A stretch of 64,000 bases of DNA from JSC-12 sp033764965 (GTDB taxonomy: Bacteria; Cyanobacteriota; Cyanobacteriia; Leptolyngbyales; Leptolyngbyaceae), in NCBI GenBank assembly GCA_033764965.1, contig JANRIN010000285.1, positions 9,954-73,953 on the forward strand, read 5' to 3'. A program made the position numbers and the translations under genes. Below are positions 9,160 through 17,531 of this stretch, one piece after another (position 1 is the first letter of the stretch; each line of letters starts with the position of its first letter). The notes beneath the pieces were generated by a model that was not told the origin of the DNA, did not search any database, and saw only the letters and a program-made list of their open reading frames with translations.

Positions 9160-9184
9160 CAAGAGGTCAAAAGACCTCTTTTTT
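9160..9184 (+). terminator. Rho-independent terminator of the apcABC operon
   Basis: A perfect stem AAGAGGTC/GACCTCTT with an AAAA loop is followed directly by a run of T. It lies 50 bases after the apcC stop codon and just before the ATG of the next gene. Its position also argues against the upstream TTG start (9153) for that gene. Confidence 0.9.
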
Positions 9185-9191
9185 ATTGGCT

Positions 9192-9950
9192 ATGAGCGAT
9201 CTATCTTTGCCAATTCAAACTCCGATTTGGTGCCCTACTGCAACTGCTCCTGTACTTCAGCTCAGTGAAATCCACGTATGGCGTGCCAGTTTAGATATTG
9301 AAAAAACTAAACTGAACAAGCTGGCACAGAGTTTATCGCCCGATGAGCAAGAACGAGTTGACCGATTACGCTTTGAGCATCACCGCGATCGCGCGATCGC
9401 CAGTCGGGGGATTTTGCGAACTATTCTGAGTCGTTATTTGGCTCTTTCGCCAGACCAGATCCAGTTTAACTACGACTCCAACGGCAAGCCCCACCTGGAT
9501 TCAACCATTAATGCTCAACCCGTCACCTTTAATGTTTCCCACTCAGATCACTTAGGGCTATACGCCATTGCCGTGGATACCTTAATTGGGGTTGATGTTG
9601 AACGGCAAAAATCAGTTACTTTACTGGCTCAACTCATTCAACGCTATTTTTCTGCTCAAGAACAGGCAGCGATCGTGGCTCAACCCGTCGAATATCAGGA
9701 ACAATACTTTTTTTACTACTGGACTGCCAAGGAAGCGTTAACCAAAGCAACCGGGCAAGGAATTGCAGACTTGTCTGGTACTGATGTTGTGATTACAAGC
9801 CAAGGCGTGACAGCCATTTATAGTCAACTCCCGCCCAATACTCAGTGGCAAATTCTCTTGTTCCAGCCCCAACCCACCTATGCAGCCGCGGTGGTATACG
9901 CTGCGGTGAAGCCTCGAACACTTCTATTTTTCGATTGGCAGATAGATTAG
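9192..9950 (+). CDS. 4'-phosphopantetheinyl transferase (Sfp/HetI type)
   Basis: This enzyme moves the phosphopantetheine arm from CoA to a serine of acyl or peptidyl carrier proteins; in cyanobacteria one Sfp-type (HetI-like) enzyme usually serves all carriers. With ATG 9192 as start the protein has 252 residues. The Mg/CoA-binding motifs are GVDVE (Asp135, Glu137) and W-x2-KEALTKATGQG (Glu181, Lys185), with NVSHSD (114-119) upstream, as in Sfp. The frame extends to a TTG at 9153, but that start would lie upstream of the apc terminator stem, so I reject it. Translation must begin within about 8 bases of the terminator, and no clear promoter is visible; low-level readthrough from apcABC is possible. 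Confidence 0.93.
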   Translation: MSDLSLPIQTPIWCPTATAPVLQLSEIHVWRASLDIEKTKLNKLAQSLSPDEQERVDRLRFEHHRDRAIASRGILRTILSRYLALSPDQIQFNYDSNGKPHLDSTINAQPVTFNVSHSDHLGLYAIAVDTLIGVDVERQKSVTLLAQLIQRYFSAQEQAAIVAQPVEYQEQYFFYYWTAKEALTKATGQGIADLSGTDVVITSQGVTAIYSQLPPNTQWQILLFQPQPTYAAAVVYAAVKPRTLLFFDWQID

Positions 9951-9990
9951 TGGTGCATTAAGGGACTTTTGCCAGGTGAATGGGTCTTGG

Positions 9991-10012
9991 GTCATTCGTC
10001 ATTTGTCATTCG
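9991..10012. repeat. STRR-type heptad repeat (GTCATTC)n
   Basis: Three consecutive 7-base units, GTCATTC, GTCATTT and GTCATTC. The same heptad, on either strand, occurs at 37882-37902, 40806-40826, 50626-50716 and inside the hybrid kinase gene near 29140-29160. It is the short tandemly repeated repetitive class known from filamentous cyanobacteria. Confidence 0.8.
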
Positions 10013-10049
10013 TTCTTGGTAAATTTTTGGCAACCAATCTACCCGCCGT

Positions 10050-10095
10050 CTTTGACTCCGCTCAGCCAGTTTGCACCTTGAGCGCAGTCGAAAGG
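10050..10095. repeat. REP-like inverted repeat (GACTCCGCTCA...TGAGCGCAGTC)
   Basis: Arms CTTTGACTCCGCTCA and TGAGCGCAGTCGAAAG are complementary apart from a few mismatches and flank a loop of about 14 bases. Elements of this sequence (CTTCGACT-CGCTCAG type) are scattered through many bacterial genomes, including cyanobacteria. It is non-coding; a role as transcript stabiliser or transposase-linked palindrome is inference. Confidence 0.65.
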
Positions 10096-10703
10096 TAAAC
10101 TCTTTTCTGGAAATCGCCCCGGTATTCAACAAAGTGGAATTGGCAGACGACACAGCACGCCTGAAACGTCAGCATGAATGATCGGTTTTAATGCTTGAGG
10201 AAAAATTAGCGCATTGTACGGTTGGAAAATTGCCGTCTCGTAGAAAATTTAAAAGAGGTTTTGTTCGAGCTTGTCAACCTGTTTTTGTGAAAATATTTAA
10301 CAGAATTTGACAGCACACTGCCAATGCGAAAGGATTGAATACAGTGTAAGTGAAGTATAGAGTGGCGGTGAGTATCGTCCAAGCTGGATTAAGGAGCTAA
10401 TCCCTAGCTTTCAACCATAAACTAGACTAGCTAGATGTGATATTTCCACTCGCTTCATTTCTTAGTCTACGAACGTCCTCAAAGATCAGAAGTTGGAGTT
10501 AAATATCAAAGGTTACTCAACTTCGATGATTTTGGGGCAAATCCTGAGTCTACGACCTGTCTGAGTTGATGTTGACCTGATTTGAGTGTCTCAAACAAAC
10601 ATTACCCAGGTGGTAATGACTTTTCTCAAAGGCTCAACGCAATGGATTCGCTCAGTCATTACAAACGGGTACGCAATCACACATAACAAGGATTAGTCGC
10701 TTC

Positions 10704-13052
10704 ATGGAATTTTCGATCGCAGCCCTGCTGGCAAACTTTACGGATGATAAGCTGGTTGCCCCAAAAGCCTTAGAAAAAAAGCTAGATTGCAATGATGATA
10801 CCAGCATTCAAAAGCTGCAAATTGCCCTGGATGCCCTGGAGAAAATTGGGGTTTTGGTCAAAGATCGGGGACGGTATCGGCGGGTGAGCGAAGAAGGGGT
10901 TATCGAAGGCAAGCTCCGTTGCTCCAGTAAAGGATTTTGCTTTGCCATTCAAGATATTGAAGGCGCAGATGACATTTATATTCGAGAGAGTCAACTGAAC
11001 AATGCCTGGAATGGCGATCGCGTTTTAGTCAAAGTCACCAAAGAAGGTAGCCGTCGCCGCAGTCCAGAAGGGGAAGTGAAGCTAATTTTAGAGCGCTCCA
11101 ATCCTTCTGTACTAGCGAGAGTAAAACAAACAGACAACAGTTACCGGGCAGTTCCCTTAGACGATCGGCTATTATTTGAGCTATATCTCCAGGAAAACGG
11201 CATGAACCTGGAGCAAGCTGTTGAACAACTGGTGCACGTTCAAGTCTTGAGATATCCTCTGGGGCAAAACCCGCCTTTGGGTAAAATTGCTCGGCTTTTA
11301 GGGGGAGATAGCGATGCCTCGGATGTGGATATTGTCTGTTGTAAGCATGACCTCCCGCTAGAATTTTCCAATGCTGTCCTCCAGGCGGCAAAATCCCTGC
11401 CTAATAAGGTCAGCAAAACTGAGATCAAAAAACGGGAAGACCTGCGCGAATTAACCACGCTCACGATCAAAGCAACCATTAGCGATTCCCTGGATAGTCA
11501 GGATGATGCCATCACGTTGGAAGCTCTGGAGGATGGGCAGTGGCAACTGGGTATCCACATTGCCGATGTGTCGTATTACGTCGAAGCCGACTCTGCCATC
11601 GATCGCGAAGCTCAAAAGCGTGGAGTATCCACCTACTTAGGTGAAATGCTCATCCCCATGCTCCCTTCCCATCTCACCGGGAATTTGTGTGCCTTTCCAG
11701 TGGGCAAAGATCGGTTAGCGCTCTCTGTCTTAGTCACCCTCGATGCAGCCGGAAATGTCCTGGAATACGCCTTCCATCCCACTGCCATTCAGGTAGACCA
11801 TCAACTGAGTTATGCTCAAGCTCAGGCGATTTTGGAGCGGACAGACGGCGACTCATCGGAAGACCTGCGTGAGTTTGAGAGTATTTTTGAATTACTGGAT
11901 AATTTAGCAACGGTCAGCCACGCCCTTAAAGAACAACGGCGGCAGCGCGGCGCATTTGAACTCAACCTACCGGAGAAACTCCTGCCCGACGACGACAGCT
12001 TAGATCCATCCAGCAAAGCCCTGTTTAGCCCCAAGTTTCACTACGATGATGAGGGGGCGTTGGGGGCAATGGTCGTCACCCCTTCCACCCCAACCCACGC
12101 TATGATTGCCGAGTTTATGCTGCTGGCAAACCAGTTAGTGGCAACTCATTTGCAAGCGCTGGGAGTTCCTGGGATTTATCGAGTGCATCCAACTCCAGAC
12201 CCAGAGGATGTGCAGGAATTGATGAAACTGGCTGGCAGCATGGGAATTAGTTTGCAATTAGAGCAAGAAAACGAAGTGCATCCCCAGGATTACCAGCACT
12301 TTACTCACAAGTTTGCAGAATCGGATGCAGAGCGGGTTTTGACCTATTTGCTCCTGGAAACCTTGAAGCCTGCCTTCTACAGCACAACGCCGAAATCTCA
12401 CTTTGGTCTGGCGTTGGAACAGGGTTATACCCATTTCACGTCTCCAGTGCGGCGTTATCCAGATTTGCTGGTGCATCGGGTGCTTCATGCTGTGTTTGAG
12501 TTGGGGCGCGATCGCAAAACCACCCGTGCCAAGGAAGTTGTTGATTTGCATCATAGTTCCTGTCAGGGTGAAATCAGCTGGAATGTGTTGCCGCCAGAAG
12601 TGCAGCAAGAGCTAGAGAATCAGTTTCATGCGATCGTGGTGCACCTGACCGAGCGGGAGCGCATTGCTCAAGAAGCGGAACAGGATTTAGAGGGCTTGAA
12701 GAAAGCAGCTTTGATGCGAGAACGCACAGGAGAAATTTTCCACGGGCTAATCACAGGCGTACAATCCTACGGCTTATTTGTTGAGATTGAAGAATTATTA
12801 GTCGAAGGGTTAGTTCATGTCAGTTCCTTAAAGGACGACTGGTATGAATATCGTTCCCGACAGCAAACGCTAGTGGGGCGTAAAAATCGTAAACAATATC
12901 GATTGGGTGATCGCATCGAAGTCCAGGTCAAAAACGTAGACTACTACCGTCAGCAAATCGATTTACTGGCGGTGGGAGGGGGCAGTGATGTCGAAGAAGA
13001 CCTGCCCGACAGTGTGGAAGATGAGCCAGATCTGGAGGACGATGAGGATTAG
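10704..13052 (+). CDS. RNase II/RNase R family protein (Zam-like), atypical metal-binding site
   Basis: A 782-residue protein with the layout of RNase R: N-terminal winged-helix and cold-shock-like RNA-binding parts (about 1-210), RNB domain (about 240-600), S1 domain (about 670-755, from EIFHGLITGVQSYGLFVEI), and an acidic tail. RNB is recognised by GIHIADVSYYV, the LSVLVTLD segment and TSPVRRYPDLLVHR, which holds the conserved Arg. The catalytic Asp cluster is unusual: it reads D261-S-L-D264-S-Q-D267-D268 where active RNase II/R has D-x5-D-x-D-D. Either the metal ligands have shifted or activity is reduced. Cyanobacteria have two such proteins; length and this deviation fit Zam (linked to acetazolamide resistance), but I cannot exclude plain RNase R. 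ubiX follows after 59 bases. Confidence 0.88.
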   Translation: MEFSIAALLANFTDDKLVAPKALEKKLDCNDDTSIQKLQIALDALEKIGVLVKDRGRYRRVSEEGVIEGKLRCSSKGFCFAIQDIEGADDIYIRESQLNNAWNGDRVLVKVTKEGSRRRSPEGEVKLILERSNPSVLARVKQTDNSYRAVPLDDRLLFELYLQENGMNLEQAVEQLVHVQVLRYPLGQNPPLGKIARLLGGDSDASDVDIVCCKHDLPLEFSNAVLQAAKSLPNKVSKTEIKKREDLRELTTLTIKATISDSLDSQDDAITLEALEDGQWQLGIHIADVSYYVEADSAIDREAQKRGVSTYLGEMLIPMLPSHLTGNLCAFPVGKDRLALSVLVTLDAAGNVLEYAFHPTAIQVDHQLSYAQAQAILERTDGDSSEDLREFESIFELLDNLATVSHALKEQRRQRGAFELNLPEKLLPDDDSLDPSSKALFSPKFHYDDEGALGAMVVTPSTPTHAMIAEFMLLANQLVATHLQALGVPGIYRVHPTPDPEDVQELMKLAGSMGISLQLEQENEVHPQDYQHFTHKFAESDAERVLTYLLLETLKPAFYSTTPKSHFGLALEQGYTHFTSPVRRYPDLLVHRVLHAVFELGRDRKTTRAKEVVDLHHSSCQGEISWNVLPPEVQQELENQFHAIVVHLTERERIAQEAEQDLEGLKKAALMRERTGEIFHGLITGVQSYGLFVEIEELLVEGLVHVSSLKDDWYEYRSRQQTLVGRKNRKQYRLGDRIEVQVKNVDYYRQQIDLLAVGGGSDVEEDLPDSVEDEPDLEDDED

Positions 13053-13111
13053 GGTGTCCGTGAATGCGCCTTAACGCCTGACTCCCTCTGTCCTCCATCT
13101 TCTTTCTCCCT

Positions 13112-13747
13112 GTGTCTTCTCGTCCTCTCATTCTTGGTGTTACGGGTGCTTCTGGACTGATTTATGCGGTTCGGGCACTCAAGTTCCTGTTAGAAGCGGA
13201 TTACGCGATCGAACTCGTTGCCTCCAAAGCCGTCTACATGGTCTGGCAGTCGGAAATGGGCATCCGGATGCCTGCTGAATCGAGCCAGCAGGAACTATTT
13301 TGGCGGCAACAAGCCCAGGTTGAGACATTGGGTAAGCTAACCTGCCATCCCTGGAGCGATGTGGGTGCAACGATCGCCAGTGGGTCTTTCCGCACCCTGG
13401 GCATGATCATCATCCCGTGCAGTATGAGTACCGTGGGGAAGCTTGCCGGTGGGCTAAGTTCAGATTTGCTAGAACGGGCTGCGGATGTGCAACTGAAAGA
13501 GGGGCGCAAATTGGTTTTAGTTCCGCGTGAAACGCCCTTTAGCCTGATCCATTTACGCAACCTGACCACGCTTGCGGAAGCCGGGGCGCGAATCGTTCCT
13601 GCCATTCCAGCTTGGTATCACAATCCGCAGACGATCGATGATTTAGTTTATTTTGTCGTTGCCCGTGTCCTAGACCAGCTAGACATTGATTGCATTCCTT
13701 TAAAGCGATGGGATGGGGGAAAAGGTGCTCAAAACAAAGCCCCCTGA
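13112..13747 (+). CDS. ubiX: Flavin prenyltransferase UbiX
   Basis: A 211-residue enzyme that prenylates FMN to make the prenyl-FMN cofactor of UbiD decarboxylases, used in cyanobacteria for plastoquinone synthesis. Diagnostic parts are the N-terminal GVTGASGLIYAVR flavin-binding loop (about 9-21), SGSFRT (about 90-95), IIPCSMSTVGKLAGG (about 101-115) and LVLVPRETPFSLIHLRN (about 133-149). The likely start is GTG 13112, which gives the normal family N-terminus; no ATG precedes the glycine loop. The short leader is pyrimidine-rich with TCCCT steps and shows no strong Shine-Dalgarno. It probably forms a transcript with the upstream RNase R/Zam gene and ends at a strong hairpin. Confidence 0.95.
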   Translation: MSSRPLILGVTGASGLIYAVRALKFLLEADYAIELVASKAVYMVWQSEMGIRMPAESSQQELFWRQQAQVETLGKLTCHPWSDVGATIASGSFRTLGMIIIPCSMSTVGKLAGGLSSDLLERAADVQLKEGRKLVLVPRETPFSLIHLRNLTTLAEAGARIVPAIPAWYHNPQTIDDLVYFVVARVLDQLDIDCIPLKRWDGGKGAQNKAP

Positions 13748-13768
13748 GAGACAGGGGGCTTTAGTTAA
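13737..13768. terminator. Bidirectional terminator between ubiX and the porin gene
   Basis: A GC-rich stem AGCCCCCTG/CAGGGGGCT spans the end of ubiX and the gap after it. On the plus strand it is followed by TTTAGTTAAGTT, and on the minus strand by TTTGTTTT. It can therefore stop transcripts from both convergent genes. Confidence 0.8.
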
Positions 13769-13788
13769 GTTAAGGCTTGATGGTCAGA

Positions 13789-15558
13789 CTAGAACGTAAA
13801 GGTGGTTCTTAGAGTTCCAATCAGAGCATCTTTATCATCATTTTGACCCTGGTTTACAACCCAAATCACACCAGGAGTGATAGAGATGTTGTCATTCAAT
13901 CGAATCCGATAGAACCCTTCAACGTGGATAGGTACCTCGTTGGGGGTATTGTTACGACCTGCAATGCTGTATGGAGGTGCACCAGCCAGCAAACCGAGCA
14001 AATTACCCTTCTTACCAAAGTCAGCAAAGGACAAACCAAGGGCATAAGACCAGATATCAAAGTCACCTTGGCGATCGCTCAAGGCATCCGCACTCGCGAC
14101 CATCCCCCAGCCATTGATGGAAATGGTATTGCTAAGTTTGAAGACAGCTGAAATACCGCCAGCATTAACGACAACGCCCCGAGGTCCAGTCAACCCAGAT
14201 AACCCGGTGAAGTTAGAAGACCTAGTTCCAATCAAGGGAAGGTTGCCGTTGAAGATACCAAATCCTTCTTTCTGGAAAGCATTGACATAAGTCAACCCGA
14301 TCGAGAATTTATCACTTGGTGCGAAGGTAAGTTGAGCCAAAGCGCTGTAGTTACCGTCAAACAAACCAAAACCACGATTGGGGTTGTTCGCAGTGCTGGA
14401 CAGGTAGCTCAAGCTAAGAGAAATTGGCTTGCCAGCCCCAAAGGTAACAGCAGCACCCGCACCACCGCCAAGGCTGTAGATGGGGTTACGTTGAGCAAAC
14501 AGAGACAAAGCGCCATTGCCACCGTCGTAGTCTTCCAGGTAGCCAGCATTCGTAGGAACGAGGTCATAGTGAAGACCATTGATGGCGGGAATGTAAACCT
14601 GGATGTTTTCACCGATCGGGAAGTAGTAAGCAACCCAGTCCGCAGAAACGGAGTTATTACCGCCAGCGTTGGTGTTAAAGGTTTGAGCACCATCCACCAA
14701 GGAACCGAGGTTGTTGCCAGCCCGATCGAACTCGTTGAAGAGGTTGGCGTTACCTGCTGCCAAACGAACAATCAGCTTGTCCCGACCGCTGAAGCTACTG
14801 GAAAGAGTCAAACGAACCCGATCTTGAAACACGGTTTCGTTGTTACCAGGTTGAGCAAATTCATCAGTGATAGCGAAAATCACTTCCCCAGACAACTTGG
14901 TCGTGGTGGAGAATTGTTGCTTTTCGAGGGTTGCCGTGCGAACTTCCAGGGACTCTACCCGACCGCGCAGAGCCGCCAATTCAGCCGCAAATTCTTCTTG
15001 CAAGCGCTTGATAACTTCCAGGTCTTCTTTTCTGACGAAATCAGCCGTTGCAGCCGCAATTAGTTCTTGAATCTTGTCCAAACAAGCGTTCAAACCGGCA
15101 GCAAATTCGTAACGGCTGGTTGCCCGGTTGCCACGGTAGGTCTTGTCGGGATAACCCACGATACAGCCGTACCGCTCAACGAGGGATTGAAGCGCCTGGA
15201 ATGCCCAGTCAGTAGGTCTGACATCAGAAAACTGAGAGACAGAGGTAACCTGACTGCGGTTGGAGCGACCTTCACGCACGTATTGATTAATCTGATCCAG
15301 CGTGTTTGAGGTGTTGCTTGCCGGGTTTGCGCTGGGTTGCTGGGGCAGAGCTTGAGCCAACTTTTGTTCAACTCCCTGTGCCTGAATCAGAGCAGACACA
15401 TCGGAGGTGGGTTGCAGGACTTGGCTAGTAGAAAGCTCAGACTGGCTAGCACTTTGGGCGACTTGAGCATCTGCGGATACCGCAGGTGCTGCGATCGCCA
15501 GAGCCGCACCTAAAATTGCAGGGCTAGCTAGCAGGGACTTAAAGAAAAGGCTTGACAT
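13789..15558 (-). CDS. Iron-uptake porin (SLH-OprB outer-membrane protein)
   Basis: A 589-residue outer-membrane porin of the cyanobacterial SLH/OprB type, implicated in uptake of inorganic iron and small solutes. Parts: signal peptide (about 1-30, ending near AVSADA), a Gln/Ser-rich linker, an SLH domain (about 109-165, SQFSDVRPTDWAFQALQSL), which binds pyruvylated cell-wall polymer, a coiled coil (about 175-213) and a beta-barrel of alternating aromatic strands (about 215-589) ending in Phe (LRTTFTF), the usual outer-membrane insertion signal. ATG 15558 is preceded on the minus strand by GAGGAGAAT, a good ribosome site. It is monocistronic: ubiX faces it across a shared terminator, and a 226-base gap upstream holds its promoter. 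Confidence 0.95.
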   Translation of the reverse strand: MSSLFFKSLLASPAILGAALAIAAPAVSADAQVAQSASQSELSTSQVLQPTSDVSALIQAQGVEQKLAQALPQQPSANPASNTSNTLDQINQYVREGRSNRSQVTSVSQFSDVRPTDWAFQALQSLVERYGCIVGYPDKTYRGNRATSRYEFAAGLNACLDKIQELIAAATADFVRKEDLEVIKRLQEEFAAELAALRGRVESLEVRTATLEKQQFSTTTKLSGEVIFAITDEFAQPGNNETVFQDRVRLTLSSSFSGRDKLIVRLAAGNANLFNEFDRAGNNLGSLVDGAQTFNTNAGGNNSVSADWVAYYFPIGENIQVYIPAINGLHYDLVPTNAGYLEDYDGGNGALSLFAQRNPIYSLGGGAGAAVTFGAGKPISLSLSYLSSTANNPNRGFGLFDGNYSALAQLTFAPSDKFSIGLTYVNAFQKEGFGIFNGNLPLIGTRSSNFTGLSGLTGPRGVVVNAGGISAVFKLSNTISINGWGMVASADALSDRQGDFDIWSYALGLSFADFGKKGNLLGLLAGAPPYSIAGRNNTPNEVPIHVEGFYRIRLNDNISITPGVIWVVNQGQNDDKDALIGTLRTTFTF

Positions 15559-15784
15559 AGTACTTATATTCTCCTCACACCGACGTAGAACAACTGATCA
15601 ACATCATCTGTCAAAATCAAGAGTCGCTAATTTTTAGCTCTACGCTACAACAATCTATCTCTGTAAGCGTAGTCTAGATTAATTGTTGGATCAAGCCCGA
15701 AATGTGATTGAACGCACAAAAGTTTAGGAATTATAATTTTGAGTGCTCCCCTTGCAGAACCCTCGATCGCCTCTGTTGCAGAGA

Positions 15785-17410
15785 TTACAGCGCATGACCA
15801 AGAACAGAAAAAACCTGGCGATGCTCAAACAATTCAACCAGTTCATGATTCAGCTTGTTGTAAGCGGCTTCCTGGCGCAAAATTTTCAAGGCACTGGAGA
15901 TTGGCAAGCCCCTTTTGTAAGGACGATCGCCAGCGGTGAGGGCATCGTAGATATCAGCGATCGCCATAATTTGAGATTGAATCGGGATATCATCCTGCTT
16001 CAAGCCTTGGGGATAGCCAGTGCCATCTATTTTTTCGTGATGACCATAGGCAATGGTGGGTACATCTTTTAATTCCTGAGTCCAGGGAATGCGCTTCAGG
16101 AATGCGTAGGTGTGAGTCACATGGGACTGAATCGCCAACCGTTCCAACTCCGTGAGATTCCCCCGCCGCACCATTAACATTTCCATCTCTTCCAGAGTGA
16201 TCAGCGGTTGATAGCTGCCATCAAGATCCTGATAGGTGTATTGGGTCAGTTTTTCCAGATTTTCTAAAGGTTCTGCCATTTCGATTTTCGGTTCGTTGGC
16301 GATTTGTAGCAGATCCCAGTAAGCCTCCAATTGTTCTAGTTGCTGCGCCAAGTCCACATCCAAGTCGTGCAAATACTGACAATGGCAGCACGGATCAGAA
16401 GTCGTTTGAGGATGCTCCAGGATGTGAATTGGATGCTCAACCAGGTGGCGATACTTTGCCTGAGCACATTGCAGTTCCAAACTACGCCGAACCAGTCCAA
16501 AGCGGTTCCGAATGACTTCTAGCTGGAGGGGGTACAGCTTTTTTGCCTTGACTAAAATCGCCTCTGGAACTCCCACCTTGCCAAAATCGTGCAACAAAGC
16601 AGCATAGCGAACTTCTTGAATTTGGCGATCACCGAAGTGGATTTTGGACAACGATCCCCGCGTCGTCTGGCTGACTTCTTCACTCAACCGCACGGTTAAA
16701 TCGGCAACCCGCTCCGAGTGACCAGAGGTACAGGGATCACGGGTTTCAATAATCTGGACCGCTGCCCGGACAAATCCTTCAAACAAGTGTTCAATGTTCT
16801 CATGGAGTTGGTTGCGTTCAATCGAAATCGCAGCTTGGCTGGCGAGCGATCGGACAATCCGCATTTCCCAATCTGAAAACGCCTGAGTCACTTCCAGGGC
16901 ATTGCCAGCCGTAATCACCGCCTCAGGATCAGTTTTGCGGTTGATCAATTGCAACGCACCAATGGTTTCTCCCTTCTGATTCTGCATCGGTAACACCAGG
17001 ACGGAGCGAGTTCGATACCCCAGACCGCGATCGAAGCTTTGATCCAGTTGGTAGGGGACATCCTCAGGCAGCGTGTACGCATCTTCAAGATTCAACACTT
17101 CTCCGGTTAAAGCTACGTATCCCGCTAAACTTTTGGGGGTTAGTGGCATAGCAAATTCTCGAAAAGACGCGGCTGGTTTAGAAGAATTTTGTGCCACCTT
17201 AAACAGCAGGCTGGGCACTTCACTGCTGCGATCGACCAGGTAGACACTACCCGCATCACTCCAGGTAATCTCTCGACTTTTGGTCAAAATCAAGCTCAAT
17301 AGTTCTTCCAGGTTATTGGCGCTGGAGAGGGCTGTGCCGATCGCCAGTAATTGCTCAATCAGTTCGGCTCGTTCGATCGCGGCGTGCAAAAAATCCTGAC
17401 TATCCGTCAT
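15785..17410 (-). CDS. GAF-HD-GYP protein with a split HD-GYP domain
   Basis: A 541-residue cytoplasmic protein from ATG 17410 (a TTG at 17431 is a weaker option). A GAF domain (about 15-200) precedes an HD-GYP domain, the family that hydrolyses cyclic-di-GMP. The metal-binding parts are present: ETRDPCTSGHSERV (223-235), HDFGKVGVPEAIL (274-286), SHVTHTYAFLKRIPW (429-443), and HHEKIDGTGYPQGL (457-470) with the GYP signature. Unusually, about 120 residues (about 290-415) separate the HD and the next His motif, where the standard domain has about 25. The insert contains a CCHC cluster (341-344) and a helical Leu/Glu region. Activity is likely but not certain given the insertion. It is divergent from the ChaN-like gene. 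Confidence 0.88.
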   Translation of the reverse strand: MTDSQDFLHAAIERAELIEQLLAIGTALSSANNLEELLSLILTKSREITWSDAGSVYLVDRSSEVPSLLFKVAQNSSKPAASFREFAMPLTPKSLAGYVALTGEVLNLEDAYTLPEDVPYQLDQSFDRGLGYRTRSVLVLPMQNQKGETIGALQLINRKTDPEAVITAGNALEVTQAFSDWEMRIVRSLASQAAISIERNQLHENIEHLFEGFVRAAVQIIETRDPCTSGHSERVADLTVRLSEEVSQTTRGSLSKIHFGDRQIQEVRYAALLHDFGKVGVPEAILVKAKKLYPLQLEVIRNRFGLVRRSLELQCAQAKYRHLVEHPIHILEHPQTTSDPCCHCQYLHDLDVDLAQQLEQLEAYWDLLQIANEPKIEMAEPLENLEKLTQYTYQDLDGSYQPLITLEEMEMLMVRRGNLTELERLAIQSHVTHTYAFLKRIPWTQELKDVPTIAYGHHEKIDGTGYPQGLKQDDIPIQSQIMAIADIYDALTAGDRPYKRGLPISSALKILRQEAAYNKLNHELVELFEHRQVFSVLGHAL

Positions 17411-17531
17411 ACCTAGACCTCGAACTGGCAACCCGCCTCCAGCATAACGAAGGGGACTCAGATTCTGGCAAATTGGAATAGATTGGAACGTTTGCTGTAA
17501 CGGAGTGTAAAGCGTGACTGGACATCCAGAA

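Larger units (their letters stand above)
9951..10703. other. 753-base intergenic region with repeats but no gene
   Basis: No convincing coding sequence is present. It holds a GTCATTC/GTCATTT heptad repeat (9991-10012), a REP-like inverted repeat (10050-10095) and then AT-rich unstructured DNA. A TTGACA at 10308-10313 could be a -35 box for the downstream gene, but I find no matching -10 at 17 bases. A 39-codon ORF from ATG 10190 has no recognisable features and no Shine-Dalgarno. Confidence 0.6.

Noticed and set aside
10190..10309. 39-codon ORF in the gap before the RNase R/Zam gene
   Set aside because: No Shine-Dalgarno, no similarity I recognise, and near the length expected by chance in an AT-rich gap.
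14332..15063. 243-codon plus-strand open frame opposite the porin gene
   Set aside because: It is fully antisense to a well-supported porin gene, lacks a ribosome site and has no family features; it reflects biased codon use on the other strand.
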